This document shows positions 1 to 8,085 of a stretch of 12,097 nucleotides of DNA, piece after piece (position 1 is the stretch's first letter; each line of letters opens with the position of its first letter). The notes below the pieces were generated by a model. That model had not been told where the DNA came from and ran no database searches. It was given only the letters and a program-made list of their open reading frames with translations. Where the stretch lies: the NCBI GenBank assembly GCA_900313855.1, contig OMSZ01000192.1, positions 1-12,097 of the forward strand. Direction: 5' to 3'. This DNA comes from an uncultured Eubacteriales bacterium (GTDB taxonomy: Bacteria; Bacillota; Clostridia; Lachnospirales; Lachnospiraceae). Position numbers and translations under genes: made by a program.

Positions 1-626
1 AACATACCCTTCTTCATCTCACAACCGTACCAGGTGTTGATGATGCACTGCTCGCGGGTGGTGGTGTTGAAGGCCACGCAGGTCTCTGAGTTCAGGCCCA
101 GCTCCTTGTAGTTCTCCACCTTAGCCTTCGAGGCGTTGTAGATGACGAAGTTAGGAACGAAGTTCTCCAGTTCCTCAGCAGTCGGCTGGATGAACATGTT
201 CTTGATGAAATGTGCCTGCCATGCAACCTCTACGATGAAACGAACTGCCATTCTTGTATCTTCGTTAGCACCACAGAAAGCATCTACTACGAAAAGTTTC
301 TTATTAGAAAGCTCTTTCTTAGCAATCTCTTTAACTGCTTCCCATGTCTCCTTGCTTGCAGGATGATTATCATTAGGATACTCATCAGATGTCCACCAAA
401 CTGTATCCTTTGAATTCTCATCCATAACGATGAATTTATCTTTAGGAGAACGACCTGTATAAATACCTGTCATAACGTTAACAGCACCAAGCTCTGTCTC
501 CTGACCTACTTCATAGCCTGTAAGACCTTCTTTGGTCTCTTCCTTGTAGAGATCCTCAAATGAAGGATTGTGAATGATCTCTGTTGTACCTGTGATACCG
601 TACTTTGTCAAATCAATGTTTGCCAT
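1..626 (-). CDS. pckA: Phosphoenolpyruvate carboxykinase (ATP), N-terminal part, cut by the window edge
   Basis: ATP-dependent PEP carboxykinase interconverts oxaloacetate plus ATP with PEP, CO2 and ADP in the cytoplasm. In anaerobic gut bacteria it often runs toward oxaloacetate, feeding succinate formation or anaplerosis (family knowledge). Reading the minus strand from the ATG at 626 gives about 208 residues that begin [13 protein letters not shown]. They carry the family hallmarks [19 protein letters not shown] (about residues 47-65), the DTVWW segment, FCGANEDTR (about 116-124) and [19 protein letters not shown] further on. The full enzyme is about 530 residues, so the nucleotide-binding P-loop and metal site lie outside the window. 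An AGAGAGG Shine-Dalgarno sits about nine bases before the ATG. Codon use changes abruptly near position 170-200: the start-proximal part uses ACA and CTT, the rest uses ACC, CTG and AAC almost only. Identity is secure; the cause of the codon change is not. Confidence 0.95.
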   Translation of the reverse strand, partial: MANIDLTKYGITGTTEIIHNPSFEDLYKEETKEGLTGYEVGQETELGAVNVMTGIYTGRSPKDKFIVMDENSKDTVWWTSDEYPNDNHPASKETWEAVKEIAKKELSNKKLFVVDAFCGANEDTRMAVRFIVEVAWQAHFIKNMFIQPTAEELENFVPNFVIYNASKAKVENYKELGLNSETCVAFNTTTREQCIINTWYGCEMKKGM

Positions 627-658
627 CTTGAATTACCTCTCTTCTTTTTTATTCTTTT

Positions 659-690
659 CAAAGTCCTGATTAAATGAAATAAAGACTTTG
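659..690 (-). other. Hairpin in the pckA leader RNA
   Basis: A seven-base inverted repeat, CAAAGTC at 659-665 and GACTTTG at 684-690, would fold in the pckA leader with an 18-base AT-rich loop. It ends about 20 bases before the Shine-Dalgarno and is not followed by a T-run on the minus strand, so it is not a terminator. It may stabilise the 5' end of the message or may be chance in AT-rich DNA. Confidence 0.3.
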
Positions 691-732
691 CGTAAGTACT
701 TTTATATGTACCGGTGCTAAAGTTATCAAGCA

Positions 733-766
733 CTAACAGCTAACAGTATAATAACAAATGTGTTAG
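733..766. promoter_or_regulatory. Operator-like repeats overlapping the pckA promoter
   Basis: On the plus strand CTAACAG occurs twice in tandem (733-739 and 740-746), and its inverted copy TGTTAG lies at 761-766. The pair 740-745 / 761-766 forms a six-base dyad with a 15-base centre that covers the -10 box and most of the spacer; the second direct copy covers the expected start of transcription. This placement suits a repressor. The protein is unknown, and the sequence does not match a regulator consensus I can name with confidence. Confidence 0.35.
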
Positions 767-773
767 AAGTCAA
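745..773 (-). promoter_or_regulatory. Sigma-70 type promoter of pckA
   Basis: Read on the minus strand, a -35 box TTGACT (768-773) and a -10 box TATACT (745-750) are separated by exactly 17 bases. Each box differs from consensus at one position. Transcription would start near 738, leaving an untranslated leader of about 110 bases before the pckA ATG at 626. This is the strongest promoter in the window by eye, which fits a highly expressed central-carbon gene. Confidence 0.8.
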
Positions 774-790
774 GACAGATATTCCTTAAT

Positions 791-2182
791 TTATAATGGT
801 TTTTTTGTTATTCCTTTGTTAATTTTCACAGTACGCCATGAAACGGCAAGAGCAATCACAACCGCTGATCCCGTCACAACCCATGATATCGGATAAACAA
901 CAAAGCAGTAAATGATATCCCTGTAATCCAAACATATCGTGTTGACCCAGACCACTCTTAACACACAGGTTCCGAATATTGTAATGACCGCAGGGATCAT
1001 CGACTTTCCAAAGCCCCTGAGCACCGAACCGCATATCTCATAGCTGCAGATAAGAAACTGTAATGACAGCACCCATTTAAACCTCAAAAACACAACGCTC
1101 ATAACCTCCGGATCAGAAGTAAATATCCTTACGAAAAAATGTCTTCCGAGAATAAATGAGATATTGACAATATTAGTCGCCGCCACCGCTGCAAGCAGAG
1201 TGATAACAAGCACGCGCTTACACCGCAAAAGATTGCCGGCACCGTAATTCTGGCTTGTAAATGTTACCGCAGCCTGATCAAAGCCCGTCACGACATAGAA
1301 GGCAAGTATTTCAAATATAAGGGCGATCGCGTTTCCCGCAATTGCCGTTGCTCCATAGGAATTAATGGTTCTCTGAATAGAAAGATTGGCGATCGAAAAA
1401 ACCACCGCCTGCAGACCGGCGGGAAAACCAACCTTAAGCACCCGCCACAGACATGCGCCGTTAATAGTAAGCTTTCGAGGATATAATTTTATATGTCCGG
1501 TCTCTTTTATCAGAAACATTATTACAAGTGCAAAGCTTATGACATTAGAAAATGATGTTGCGATGGCAACTCCCGTAACACCCATGTTAAGACCTAAGGT
1601 AAGCAGAAAATCAAGAACAACATTTATTGCTCCCGCTGCAAGCAGCGCGTACAACGGACGTTTACTGTCACCAACCGTTCTAAGCACCGCCGTTCCGAAA
1701 TTATACACAAGAATAAACGGCATTGCGAAAGCATATATGCGAAGATACCTTATTGCCATATCAAGCACATCAGAAGGCGTCGACATTAGCAAGAGTATTG
1801 GTCTTGCAATAAGCTCCACAACGATCAGAATTCCAATTCCCGAAATTAATGAAAACATTATTGCCGTATGTACGGTTTCACTTATCCGCTCTTTGTGGTC
1901 ACTTCCTATGTAGTTGCCTATCACAACATTTATTCCAACGGATAGACCGACAAAGAAATTGACAAACAGCGCGATGATCGTCGTATTTGCCCCGATCGCC
2001 GCCTGACCCAAGCTGTCCCCGGTCATTCCGACAACCGCAATATCTACCGCCGAGAAAAGCTGCTGCATAACGCTTCCCATTATTATCGGAAATGCAAACT
2101 TTAATATTTTCATAAGTAAGGGACCATTTAGCATGTCCATTTTGATGTCTGATCGTGAGTTCATGTCGTCTGTCATCTCCAT
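791..2182 (-). CDS. MATE family efflux transporter
   Basis: This is a multidrug and toxin extrusion (MATE) carrier of the inner membrane, expected to export drugs or metabolites in exchange for Na+ or H+. The 463 residues match the usual family size and give about 12 hydrophobic spans in two similar halves. The N-terminus carries the typical opening with the LNGPLLMKILKFAFPIIMG segment (about residues 19-37), then QQLFSAVDIAVVG. The second half opens near residue 250 with VGFPAGLQAVVFS, the internal repeat of that motif. The start is uncertain: ATGs at 2182, 2176 and 2164 are in frame. The one at 2182 has only a weak GGAA-type ribosome site; the one at 2176 overlaps the stop of a 12-codon reading frame; the one at 2164 has GGAG 12 bases before it. 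It lies 85 bases after the acyltransferase gene and is probably co-transcribed. The substrate cannot be told. Confidence 0.93.
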   Translation of the reverse strand: MEMTDDMNSRSDIKMDMLNGPLLMKILKFAFPIIMGSVMQQLFSAVDIAVVGMTGDSLGQAAIGANTTIIALFVNFFVGLSVGINVVIGNYIGSDHKERISETVHTAIMFSLISGIGILIVVELIARPILLLMSTPSDVLDMAIRYLRIYAFAMPFILVYNFGTAVLRTVGDSKRPLYALLAAGAINVVLDFLLTLGLNMGVTGVAIATSFSNVISFALVIMFLIKETGHIKLYPRKLTINGACLWRVLKVGFPAGLQAVVFSIANLSIQRTINSYGATAIAGNAIALIFEILAFYVVTGFDQAAVTFTSQNYGAGNLLRCKRVLVITLLAAVAATNIVNISFILGRHFFVRIFTSDPEVMSVVFLRFKWVLSLQFLICSYEICGSVLRGFGKSMIPAVITIFGTCVLRVVWVNTICLDYRDIIYCFVVYPISWVVTGSAVVIALAVSWRTVKINKGITKKPL

Positions 2183-2267
2183 ATGTTTTGTCTTCGTTCC
2201 ACTTCAGTCATTGCAAAACCATCTCCAAAGCAGATTGTACACCACAAGCTCCTTTTACCCGTAGGCA

Positions 2268-4160
2268 CTACTCTGTCTTTCCACATTTAACCCATATTAC
2301 CGGACGTATAGCGCCTCCGGTTCTGTTTACCTCTTTTCCATTCTCAAAAACCCTGCCGTCAACCGTTACGATCGGAGCATATTTATTAGAAACACCGGGT
2401 CTTTCGCGAAGCCACCACCAGGAAGAACGATAGCCCTTCATATCCCAGTTGTTGACCTTGCTCATCGTATTGATATTAGTCCCCTCCATCTGTGCAAGAT
2501 CCGTAATTGAAAGCTCCCTGTCCTCATCCTTGTCAAATACCTCTAACGCTTCATCGACAGTAAGCAGAGTAATATAATCATCACCGACAGGAACCATATC
2601 GGCAAATTCGTATTTGTTAAAGCTGTTAATGTATTCTTTGCCGTTTATAAGCTTCCTGATATCTGAATCCTCCCATGTCACCGATACACTTTTCTGGTTA
2701 TACCAGCATCCGGCAACGCCCTGCTTTGAAAGAAGGCACACCATATCATCTGTTTTCCTGATAACGATCCATTCCCACGTTTCTCTTCCGGGACTCCCAT
2801 TTGTTTCAAAGCGTCCCCATTTTACCTCATCACCGACATTTGAATTGATAAGAGCCTGCCGCTCCTTTTCATGGATTTTTCTGCCAAACAGATAGCCGCT
2901 AAAGTTGATGACAAGCCACAAAAGAGTTCCCGCAACAGCGATTACAGCAACAGCAATCTTTAATTTTTTAATTTTTTTTTTATTTTCCCGCCTTATGATC
3001 TCTGCTTCGAGAGTATCATTGTAAGTCTTCTTCGTATTAAGAAGTTCTACCGTCTTCTTTACGACCCACCTGATCATCGGCGAAACAACTGCGGTAAATG
3101 CAATGGCACATGCAAAATTAACCGCATACCTTAATACATCTCCCATCCTGACCTCGGCAAATATTATATTGACAAAATAGCCATGTATCAGGAACAGCTC
3201 TACACTAATACCGCTTATGAATTTAAGAGCCTTATTACCCAGCTTGATCTTTAAGTTAAGCAATATGACAAACATAACAAATACGATACATTCCGCCATC
3301 TGCACCAAAAGCGTACAAGGCTTACCGTATTTGCCAAGCCCCGAGAGAGACTCCACATAATAACCATAACGCGCAACCATGTAATTACCTGCATTCAGTA
3401 AAATATCAAGCAGGATTACCGTTACAATAAGAACAGCTTTGTAATGTTTTTTGCAAAAGGCGGTTATCCCATCCTTAAATCTTGCAAATATCATGCCAAA
3501 CGCAAAGGTAATAGTTGAATTAAACCACCACTCGCCTCCAAACCACTCTGTCTCATGTCCCTGATGATAACTGAATATAATGACAAGCACCGTCGCAATA
3601 CTAGTAAAAACAAGTGCAATATCCTTCTTCTTTATCAGTTTGAAAAATATATAGAAGAAAATGTAGAGAATGGCGATCTCTATTATGAACCAGCCGTTGC
3701 TGTTGATCAGCATAATTCCGAAGATATAGCAAAGTACTTCCGGTACCGTATATCTTACTTTAAAGCCGAACATCATAAGCAGCACGCCGAGAATATTAAT
3801 AAGCCAGAATGGAATCAATACCGTTGGAAGTCTCTTTGTAAGAAACGATCTTAAATAATTCTCCTTGTTATAGACACTGTAAACCAACCCATAACCGGAG
3901 CAGAAGAAAAAGATCGCAGTGAAAATGATCCCGCAATTATTAAAATCCGTAATAGGTCCTTTATTGTATGTACCGTATTTCGTGATCTGCTGTGTAATAT
4001 GGTGAATAATTACCGCAATACACGCAAAGCCCTGAATCAGCTTGGTCTGCTCAAGCTGCAGAAAATCATCCGAAAATTCGCCCTTCTTAGAGCGCTTTGC
4101 TCCAAAGAAGGTAAGTACAAGTAACAGAATCGGATATATGCATAATATGATCTTTTCCAT
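2268..4160 (-). CDS. Membrane acyltransferase (acyltransferase-3 type) fused to a DUF6273 domain
   Basis: The first ~370 residues are an acyltransferase-3 (OafA-like) integral membrane domain with about ten spans. The paired His53-His54 in the first core span corresponds to the catalytic histidine region of the family, followed by the FFFCSGYG segment (84-91) and a basic loop with a proline (TKRLPTVLIPF, 108-118). Such enzymes move acetyl or similar groups onto surface sugars or lipids. A charged linker (about 380-400) and one more span (about 401-420) lead to a soluble part, residues about 442-626, that resembles DUF6273: an opening VGDEVKWGRFE, the WWWLRERPG block (581-589), then VDGRV and AIRPVIWV near the end. 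Residues 543-554 resemble an EF-hand calcium loop. The start at 4160 is fixed by an in-frame TGA three codons upstream. The family and its fusion are clear; the acceptor substrate is not. Confidence 0.88.
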   Translation of the reverse strand: MEKIILCIYPILLLVLTFFGAKRSKKGEFSDDFLQLEQTKLIQGFACIAVIIHHITQQITKYGTYNKGPITDFNNCGIIFTAIFFFCSGYGLVYSVYNKENYLRSFLTKRLPTVLIPFWLINILGVLLMMFGFKVRYTVPEVLCYIFGIMLINSNGWFIIEIAILYIFFYIFFKLIKKKDIALVFTSIATVLVIIFSYHQGHETEWFGGEWWFNSTITFAFGMIFARFKDGITAFCKKHYKAVLIVTVILLDILLNAGNYMVARYGYYVESLSGLGKYGKPCTLLVQMAECIVFVMFVILLNLKIKLGNKALKFISGISVELFLIHGYFVNIIFAEVRMGDVLRYAVNFACAIAFTAVVSPMIRWVVKKTVELLNTKKTYNDTLEAEIIRRENKKKIKKLKIAVAVIAVAGTLLWLVINFSGYLFGRKIHEKERQALINSNVGDEVKWGRFETNGSPGRETWEWIVIRKTDDMVCLLSKQGVAGCWYNQKSVSVTWEDSDIRKLINGKEYINSFNKYEFADMVPVGDDYITLLTVDEALEVFDKDEDRELSITDLAQMEGTNINTMSKVNNWDMKGYRSSWWWLRERPGVSNKYAPIVTVDGRVFENGKEVNRTGGAIRPVIWVKCGKTE

Positions 4161-4280
4161 AAACCTTCAGCCCTACAGACTGCCTCCTTGTTGATAATGT
4201 ATCCATGTATAAATGTAAAACTCTTTTCCTGCTTTTGTGCGTATTGAACATAACACAATGTGCAACTTCGAATTCATTTA

Positions 4281-4310
4281 ATTGTAACAACGGGAAAGTA
4301 TCTCTGTCAA
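4281..4310 (-). promoter_or_regulatory. Promoter of the acyltransferase-MATE unit
   Basis: On the minus strand a perfect -35 TTGACA (4305-4310) and a -10 TACAAT (4281-4286) are separated by 18 bases. Start of transcription would be near 4274, giving a leader of about 115 bases. The leader holds AAGGAGG about 22 bases before the ATG, but no start codon lies at the right distance from it. Nothing that looks like a riboswitch was seen. Confidence 0.7.
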
Positions 4311-4319
4311 TAAAAAACC

Positions 4320-4348
4320 ATTAAATCTTAATTACCCCAAATTATAAT
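4320..4348 (+). promoter_or_regulatory. Possible promoter of the DUF3892 gene
   Basis: A perfect -10 hexamer TATAAT lies at 4343-4348 on the plus strand, 62 bases before the ATG. At 17 bases upstream the only -35 candidate is ATTAAA (4320-4325), which is weak. Just downstream, TCTGA at 4362-4366 and TCAGA at 4369-4373 form a short dyad that could be an operator. The -10 lies in AT-rich DNA, so chance cannot be excluded. Confidence 0.35.
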
Positions 4349-4410
4349 GTATAAAAAAGCTTCTGACTTCAGATACTATTGTTACCACAATACAAAAAGA
4401 AGGTGAGATA

Positions 4411-4716
4411 ATGAGCAATAAAAAATCCAATACAGAATTACCGAAAGCAGCACTTGACGATATTCCGACACCAAGAGCTGACGCAGCTTCGATAACGGGA
4501 CTTGTAAAGCAGCGTGGAAAGATTACAGGATACAAACTGTCCGATGACAGGATCGTAAGCAAAGAAGAGGGCGTAAGCCTTGCCAAAGCAGGCGGCATCA
4601 AGGGCGTAGGAATCGCCCACAGAAGAGATACCGAGTATCTGAAATCATTACCTGACGAATCGGAAAACAACAATCTGTCAGCTTTGCCTACCGTAAGGTC
4701 GGGGGAATTCAGTTAA
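4411..4716 (+). CDS. Small DUF3892 domain protein
   Basis: This encodes 101 residues, hydrophilic and without signal peptide or membrane span, so probably cytoplasmic. Residues about 36-94 match the DUF3892 pattern: GKITGYKLSDDRIVS, then EEGVSLAKAGGIKGVGIAH, then TEYLKSLPDE and the NNL..LP tail. The function of this domain is not established. The N-terminal 30 residues are Ser/Asp/Pro-rich and look disordered. An AAGGTGAG ribosome site (about 4400-4407) precedes the ATG. It is the only plus-strand gene here, divergent from the acyltransferase gene and convergent with the oxidoreductase operon, so it is transcribed alone. Codon use resembles that of its neighbours. Confidence 0.85.
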   Translation: MSNKKSNTELPKAALDDIPTPRADAASITGLVKQRGKITGYKLSDDRIVSKEEGVSLAKAGGIKGVGIAHRRDTEYLKSLPDESENNNLSALPTVRSGEFS

Positions 4717-4757
4717 ATTTTTGATTCTGCATGTTTTGTATAATAATGATTCTTTTA

Positions 4758-4795
4758 AAGCAAACAGGCTATGCCAAAGCACAGCCTGTTTGTTT
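4758..4795. terminator. Bidirectional intrinsic terminator
   Basis: A ten-base perfect stem, CAAACAGGCT (4761-4770) with AGCCTGTTTG (4783-4792), encloses a further TGC/GCA pairing and a CAAA loop. A TTT follows on the plus side (4793-4795), and TTTAAAAG follows on the minus side. It lies about 45 bases past the stop of the DUF3892 gene and 14 bases past the stop of the oxidoreductase gene, so it can end transcription from both convergent units. Confidence 0.85.
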
Positions 4796-4808
4796 ATGAT
4801 CTTTTCTC

Positions 4809-6332
4809 TCACTTCTCATTTATTATCCGCCAGGCCGCATACTTACCTGTCGCAAGTGCAACCGGAAGTCCGCCCGGACTCATGAGCCACTGACCTGCAA
4901 GGTACACATTATCAAGGCCTTTGACAATGCCCGGAATCGTATATTTCTTCACGCCCTTGCGCTCCACAAACGCCATGTAAGCACCCTTAAATGAGTTGCA
5001 GTATCTTGTATAGGTCATCGGTGTCCACACATCAAGCACCTTAATCTTTCCGGAAAGTTCAGGAAATTTCGCCACTATACGCCTGACAACCTCCTCTGCA
5101 AGCTCAGCCTTCTTTGCATTGTACTTATCCTTATCCTCATAAAGAGCCTTCCAGTACTCGTAATCGTCCTCATTCTGCTCGAAGTTAGTCTGCATAACAA
5201 CACATCCCTCAGGTGCAAATGTCGGCTCGAAGCTATACGACATCAGGCTCATGTGCTTTACCTTCTGCCTTCCGACCACAAGCTCCTCACAGTCAAAAAG
5301 TCTTGTTCCGACAAACCCGGTGAAATTATCCTCAATGCCAAACGCAATCTGGAAACCGCTGTTGACCGGATAATCCTCTCTTTTCTCAAACTCCTTTTTT
5401 AGAGCCTTTGGCATAAATGATTCCGGCAGCAATTTATGGAATGTATGATCCATATCGGAGGAACATATCACATAATCAGAATCAATTTTCGTGCCATCAA
5501 AAAGCTCAATTCCCGCTGTCTTTTTTCCTTCGATCAATACCTTTGCTACCGGTGTTCCAAGATGAAGCTTTCCTCCAAGCTCTTTATATCTGTCAGCAAC
5601 ACGAAGTGCCATAGCAAGCGAACCGCCAAGCGGCACGTCACCATTTTCTGCCGTAACCGTTGCATAGGAGACAACAAAGGCATACGCGAGATAATTGTCC
5701 GGCATATAACCCGTAATAGCGAATCTGATAAGTGGGTGATTGAATCTTTCCGCTAACTCCTTAATCGTAATCTTGCCGTATTCCTTCATTATCTTTGGCA
5801 TCTCCTTCATGGACGCACCAAGCTTTATATAATCGCCAAGCTTCATTTTGTCCATAGGCTTTTCAACCGGCACAGTCACACACTCTGCCATAGCAGCATA
5901 ATCTATCAGCTTGTTAATCTCGTCCGCATCCTCCGGCGAAAGCTTTAGGAGCTCTTTTCGTGTCCTTTCCTTGTCTCTCCACAAGGTAAGAATCTGTCCG
6001 CCAAGCTCAACGGAATAGAACACCTCTTTCTTATATATTCCACTATCGGCCTTATCAAGTAACATCTTGCCGTCAGATGTCTTTTTAACCGTACCGTCTC
6101 CCCGCAAAACACCTATCTCAGACCAGAGGTTGTAAAGCTCTGTCCCCGGCTTGCTTCCTGTCAGCCAGTGAACGCAGTTATCTATTGTGTAGCCTTCTCT
6201 TTTCCAGCCTGTACACTGTCCTCCGGGCACACTGTTCTTCTCGTATATCTCAGTCTCAAATCCGGCTTTCTGCAGCAGGATCCCCGCTGTCATTCCCGAT
6301 ATTCCGCCACCGATTATTACTGCTTTTTTCAT
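4809..6332 (-). CDS. FAD-dependent oxidoreductase, phytoene desaturase (CrtI)-like family
   Basis: This 507-residue protein belongs to the COG1233-type FAD/NAD(P) oxidoreductases related to CrtI and to all-trans-retinol saturase. The dinucleotide-binding fold is at the N-terminus: GGGISG (8-13, the GxGxxG glycines G8, G10 and G13), the acidic E31 that would hold the ribose, and PGGQCTGW (36-43). The FAD-contacting C-terminal motif is present as LAGQWLMSPGGLP (478-490). No transmembrane span or signal peptide is evident; it is probably cytoplasmic. There are no carotenoid synthesis genes (no CrtB-like synthase) nearby, so a carotenoid role is not supported, and the substrate is unknown. AGGAG lies eight bases before the ATG. 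It is the last gene of the AraC-MutS-like-oxidoreductase operon, 41 bases after the MutS-like gene, and ends at the shared terminator. Confidence 0.88.
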   Translation of the reverse strand: MKKAVIIGGGISGMTAGILLQKAGFETEIYEKNSVPGGQCTGWKREGYTIDNCVHWLTGSKPGTELYNLWSEIGVLRGDGTVKKTSDGKMLLDKADSGIYKKEVFYSVELGGQILTLWRDKERTRKELLKLSPEDADEINKLIDYAAMAECVTVPVEKPMDKMKLGDYIKLGASMKEMPKIMKEYGKITIKELAERFNHPLIRFAITGYMPDNYLAYAFVVSYATVTAENGDVPLGGSLAMALRVADRYKELGGKLHLGTPVAKVLIEGKKTAGIELFDGTKIDSDYVICSSDMDHTFHKLLPESFMPKALKKEFEKREDYPVNSGFQIAFGIEDNFTGFVGTRLFDCEELVVGRQKVKHMSLMSYSFEPTFAPEGCVVMQTNFEQNEDDYEYWKALYEDKDKYNAKKAELAEEVVRRIVAKFPELSGKIKVLDVWTPMTYTRYCNSFKGAYMAFVERKGVKKYTIPGIVKGLDNVYLAGQWLMSPGGLPVALATGKYAAWRIINEK

Positions 6333-6373
6333 TTACACTTCTCCTCTTCCTGATAGTTCTCCCAGCAATACTT

Positions 6374-8077
6374 TTACAAACCACTGATAAGCATATCATA
6401 AGTCACACCATACTTTTTTGCAATATCATTTGCGTAGGACGAACCCTCCGGCTGTGACAGCTCCACCTTAAATGAACGCCTGCCATCCTCAGTTTTCATG
6501 ATCAGTGAGGCGGCTCCTGCATCGACCCCTTCACCGGCAAATTCCTCTGCGTCTTCTCCAAGCTTATGCATATGGGTATTATAAATTGTCCGCACTGCCT
6601 TAGTCATAAGTGCTTTCACAGAATCTCTTGCAATGTAATAGCCCTCCTCAAACGAGGTTGTGGAGAAGGTCTCATTAAGCAGCATAAGGCTTTTTCCTGT
6701 AGCCTTAGAGAACATCTCCTTAAAACGGACGCACTCTTCTCCGAGTCTTCCCAGATCCATTGTCTTATCCTCGTCCGCCGGAAAGTGGGTGTAAATACAG
6801 TCACACGGAACATAACAAAAGCTCTTGGCCGGAACGAATAGACCTCCCTGTGCAAGAACGAATAACTGACCGACAGCCTGTGTGATCGTGGTCTTTCCGC
6901 CACGATTTGCACCTGTTAAGATATAGACAGTATGCTCCTTATCAAAAGTAAGATTATTAGACACGATCTCTCCAACATTCTCCATGTTCATTGCAAGCTT
7001 CAGATTGTAAAAGCCTTTTGCCGACATGGAAGTTTCGCTCTCATTTTCAGGCTGTGCCTCACAAAATACACAGCCCTTTTCCTTAAGCCCGCTTATATGC
7101 TCTGCACATCTGATGTAATATACAAATTCCGGCACTAAACCGGAAACATTTACTATTGCCACATCCGCGTACTTAGTAAGTGTGTCATTTAACTTCTTTA
7201 CGAGGGAACTAAGCATTTTATTAACAACGGTATCCAGATAGAAGGTTGAGCCTGCCTCACCGCCATCAGCCGTAGCATTCACTATCGTGGACATTGCCCC
7301 AAGAAAACCTGCCTCTTTCTCTATATGATCGGCGATGCTGCGCTTTTCCTGCTTGTCTACGAGCTGATAGTGCATATCACCATCCCAGTCTGCGGTATCG
7401 CAAAGCTTGTCCTTAGACGCGATCGCATCGGCAAAGCTGCTAACTACATTAGACTTCTTGAACGGCTTTTTATTGACAGAGACCAGCCCAACGCTTATAG
7501 CCTCAAAGCGCTCATTGACATTAATGCCAAGTGTTACGCTCTGCACATCAGACGCCTTCATTTTAAGCGCCTCAATGTCCTTCTTCATTTCGCTAAAGCA
7601 GGCGTCCCTATAAAGCTTAGCAAGATAATCCCTAAGTGATATCAAACCTTCTGACTGAATCCTATCATCAGAAAGGCAGTTCCTCATGGTCTCTACAGTT
7701 TGGATATAATCATCGATCTCGTCAAGGCGGTGAAAGAGATGCCACAAAGAAAGCTCCTCATCTGAGTTCTTGTGCATGGTAGAAAAATCCTTCATGAATT
7801 GTATTTTATCGAACAGCTCAAGCATTGTCTTTCTAAGCTCCGGCAGCCGATAAATGTCGGCAAATATCTGCCGTCGGTATGCTGCAACACTCACATCGTC
7901 AGTTATTTGCGACAGTATATTTGTAATCAGGCGACGTTCCCTGTCATCACCTGATACAGCCTTACAAAATGCTTCCAGACCAAGATCATGCATCACATGA
8001 TCTGGAAGTCTTAAGTATTTCACATCTTTTCCAACGGGCTGCAGCAAACTGAATCCGGTATGTTGATCCATAGACAT
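6374..8077 (-). CDS. MutS-like ATPase lacking the mismatch-recognition domain
   Basis: From the ATG at 8077 this is 567 residues. Residues about 30-300 are helical like the MutS core and lever domains; the last ~200 are a MutS domain V ABC-type ATPase. Walker A reads TGANRGGKTT (388-397), then FVPAKSF, the IYTHFPADED signature region, Walker B LMLLNETFSTTS (464-475) and a switch THMH (501-504). The Walker B residue before the catalytic Glu is Asn where classical MutS has Asp. There is no N-terminal FxE mismatch-binding domain and no Smr nuclease domain, so it is neither MutS1 nor MutS2; true mismatch repair is doubtful. The start is taken at 8077 (8071 also possible): it follows AGGGGGGGTG, and an upstream start at 8209 would bury 44 residues in the AraC gene. 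Spacing to the AraC stop is eight bases. Confidence 0.85.
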   Translation of the reverse strand: MSMDQHTGFSLLQPVGKDVKYLRLPDHVMHDLGLEAFCKAVSGDDRERRLITNILSQITDDVSVAAYRRQIFADIYRLPELRKTMLELFDKIQFMKDFSTMHKNSDEELSLWHLFHRLDEIDDYIQTVETMRNCLSDDRIQSEGLISLRDYLAKLYRDACFSEMKKDIEALKMKASDVQSVTLGINVNERFEAISVGLVSVNKKPFKKSNVVSSFADAIASKDKLCDTADWDGDMHYQLVDKQEKRSIADHIEKEAGFLGAMSTIVNATADGGEAGSTFYLDTVVNKMLSSLVKKLNDTLTKYADVAIVNVSGLVPEFVYYIRCAEHISGLKEKGCVFCEAQPENESETSMSAKGFYNLKLAMNMENVGEIVSNNLTFDKEHTVYILTGANRGGKTTITQAVGQLFVLAQGGLFVPAKSFCYVPCDCIYTHFPADEDKTMDLGRLGEECVRFKEMFSKATGKSLMLLNETFSTTSFEEGYYIARDSVKALMTKAVRTIYNTHMHKLGEDAEEFAGEGVDAGAASLIMKTEDGRRSFKVELSQPEGSSYANDIAKKYGVTYDMLISGL

Positions 8078-8085
8078 CACCCCCC

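Noticed and set aside
1386..1913. A 175-codon open frame on the plus strand.
   Set aside because: It lies wholly within the MATE gene on the other strand, has no convincing ribosome site, and its translation shows no family features.
4161..4190. A consensus AAGGAGG about 22 bases before the acyltransferase ATG, hinting at an earlier start.
   Set aside because: No ATG, GTG or TTG lies at a usable distance, and an in-frame TGA three codons before the ATG at 4160 rules out extension.
4809..6332. A carotenoid desaturase (crtI/crtN) assignment for the oxidoreductase.
   Set aside because: No carotenoid synthesis gene is nearby, and the broad CrtI-like family contains many non-carotenoid enzymes.
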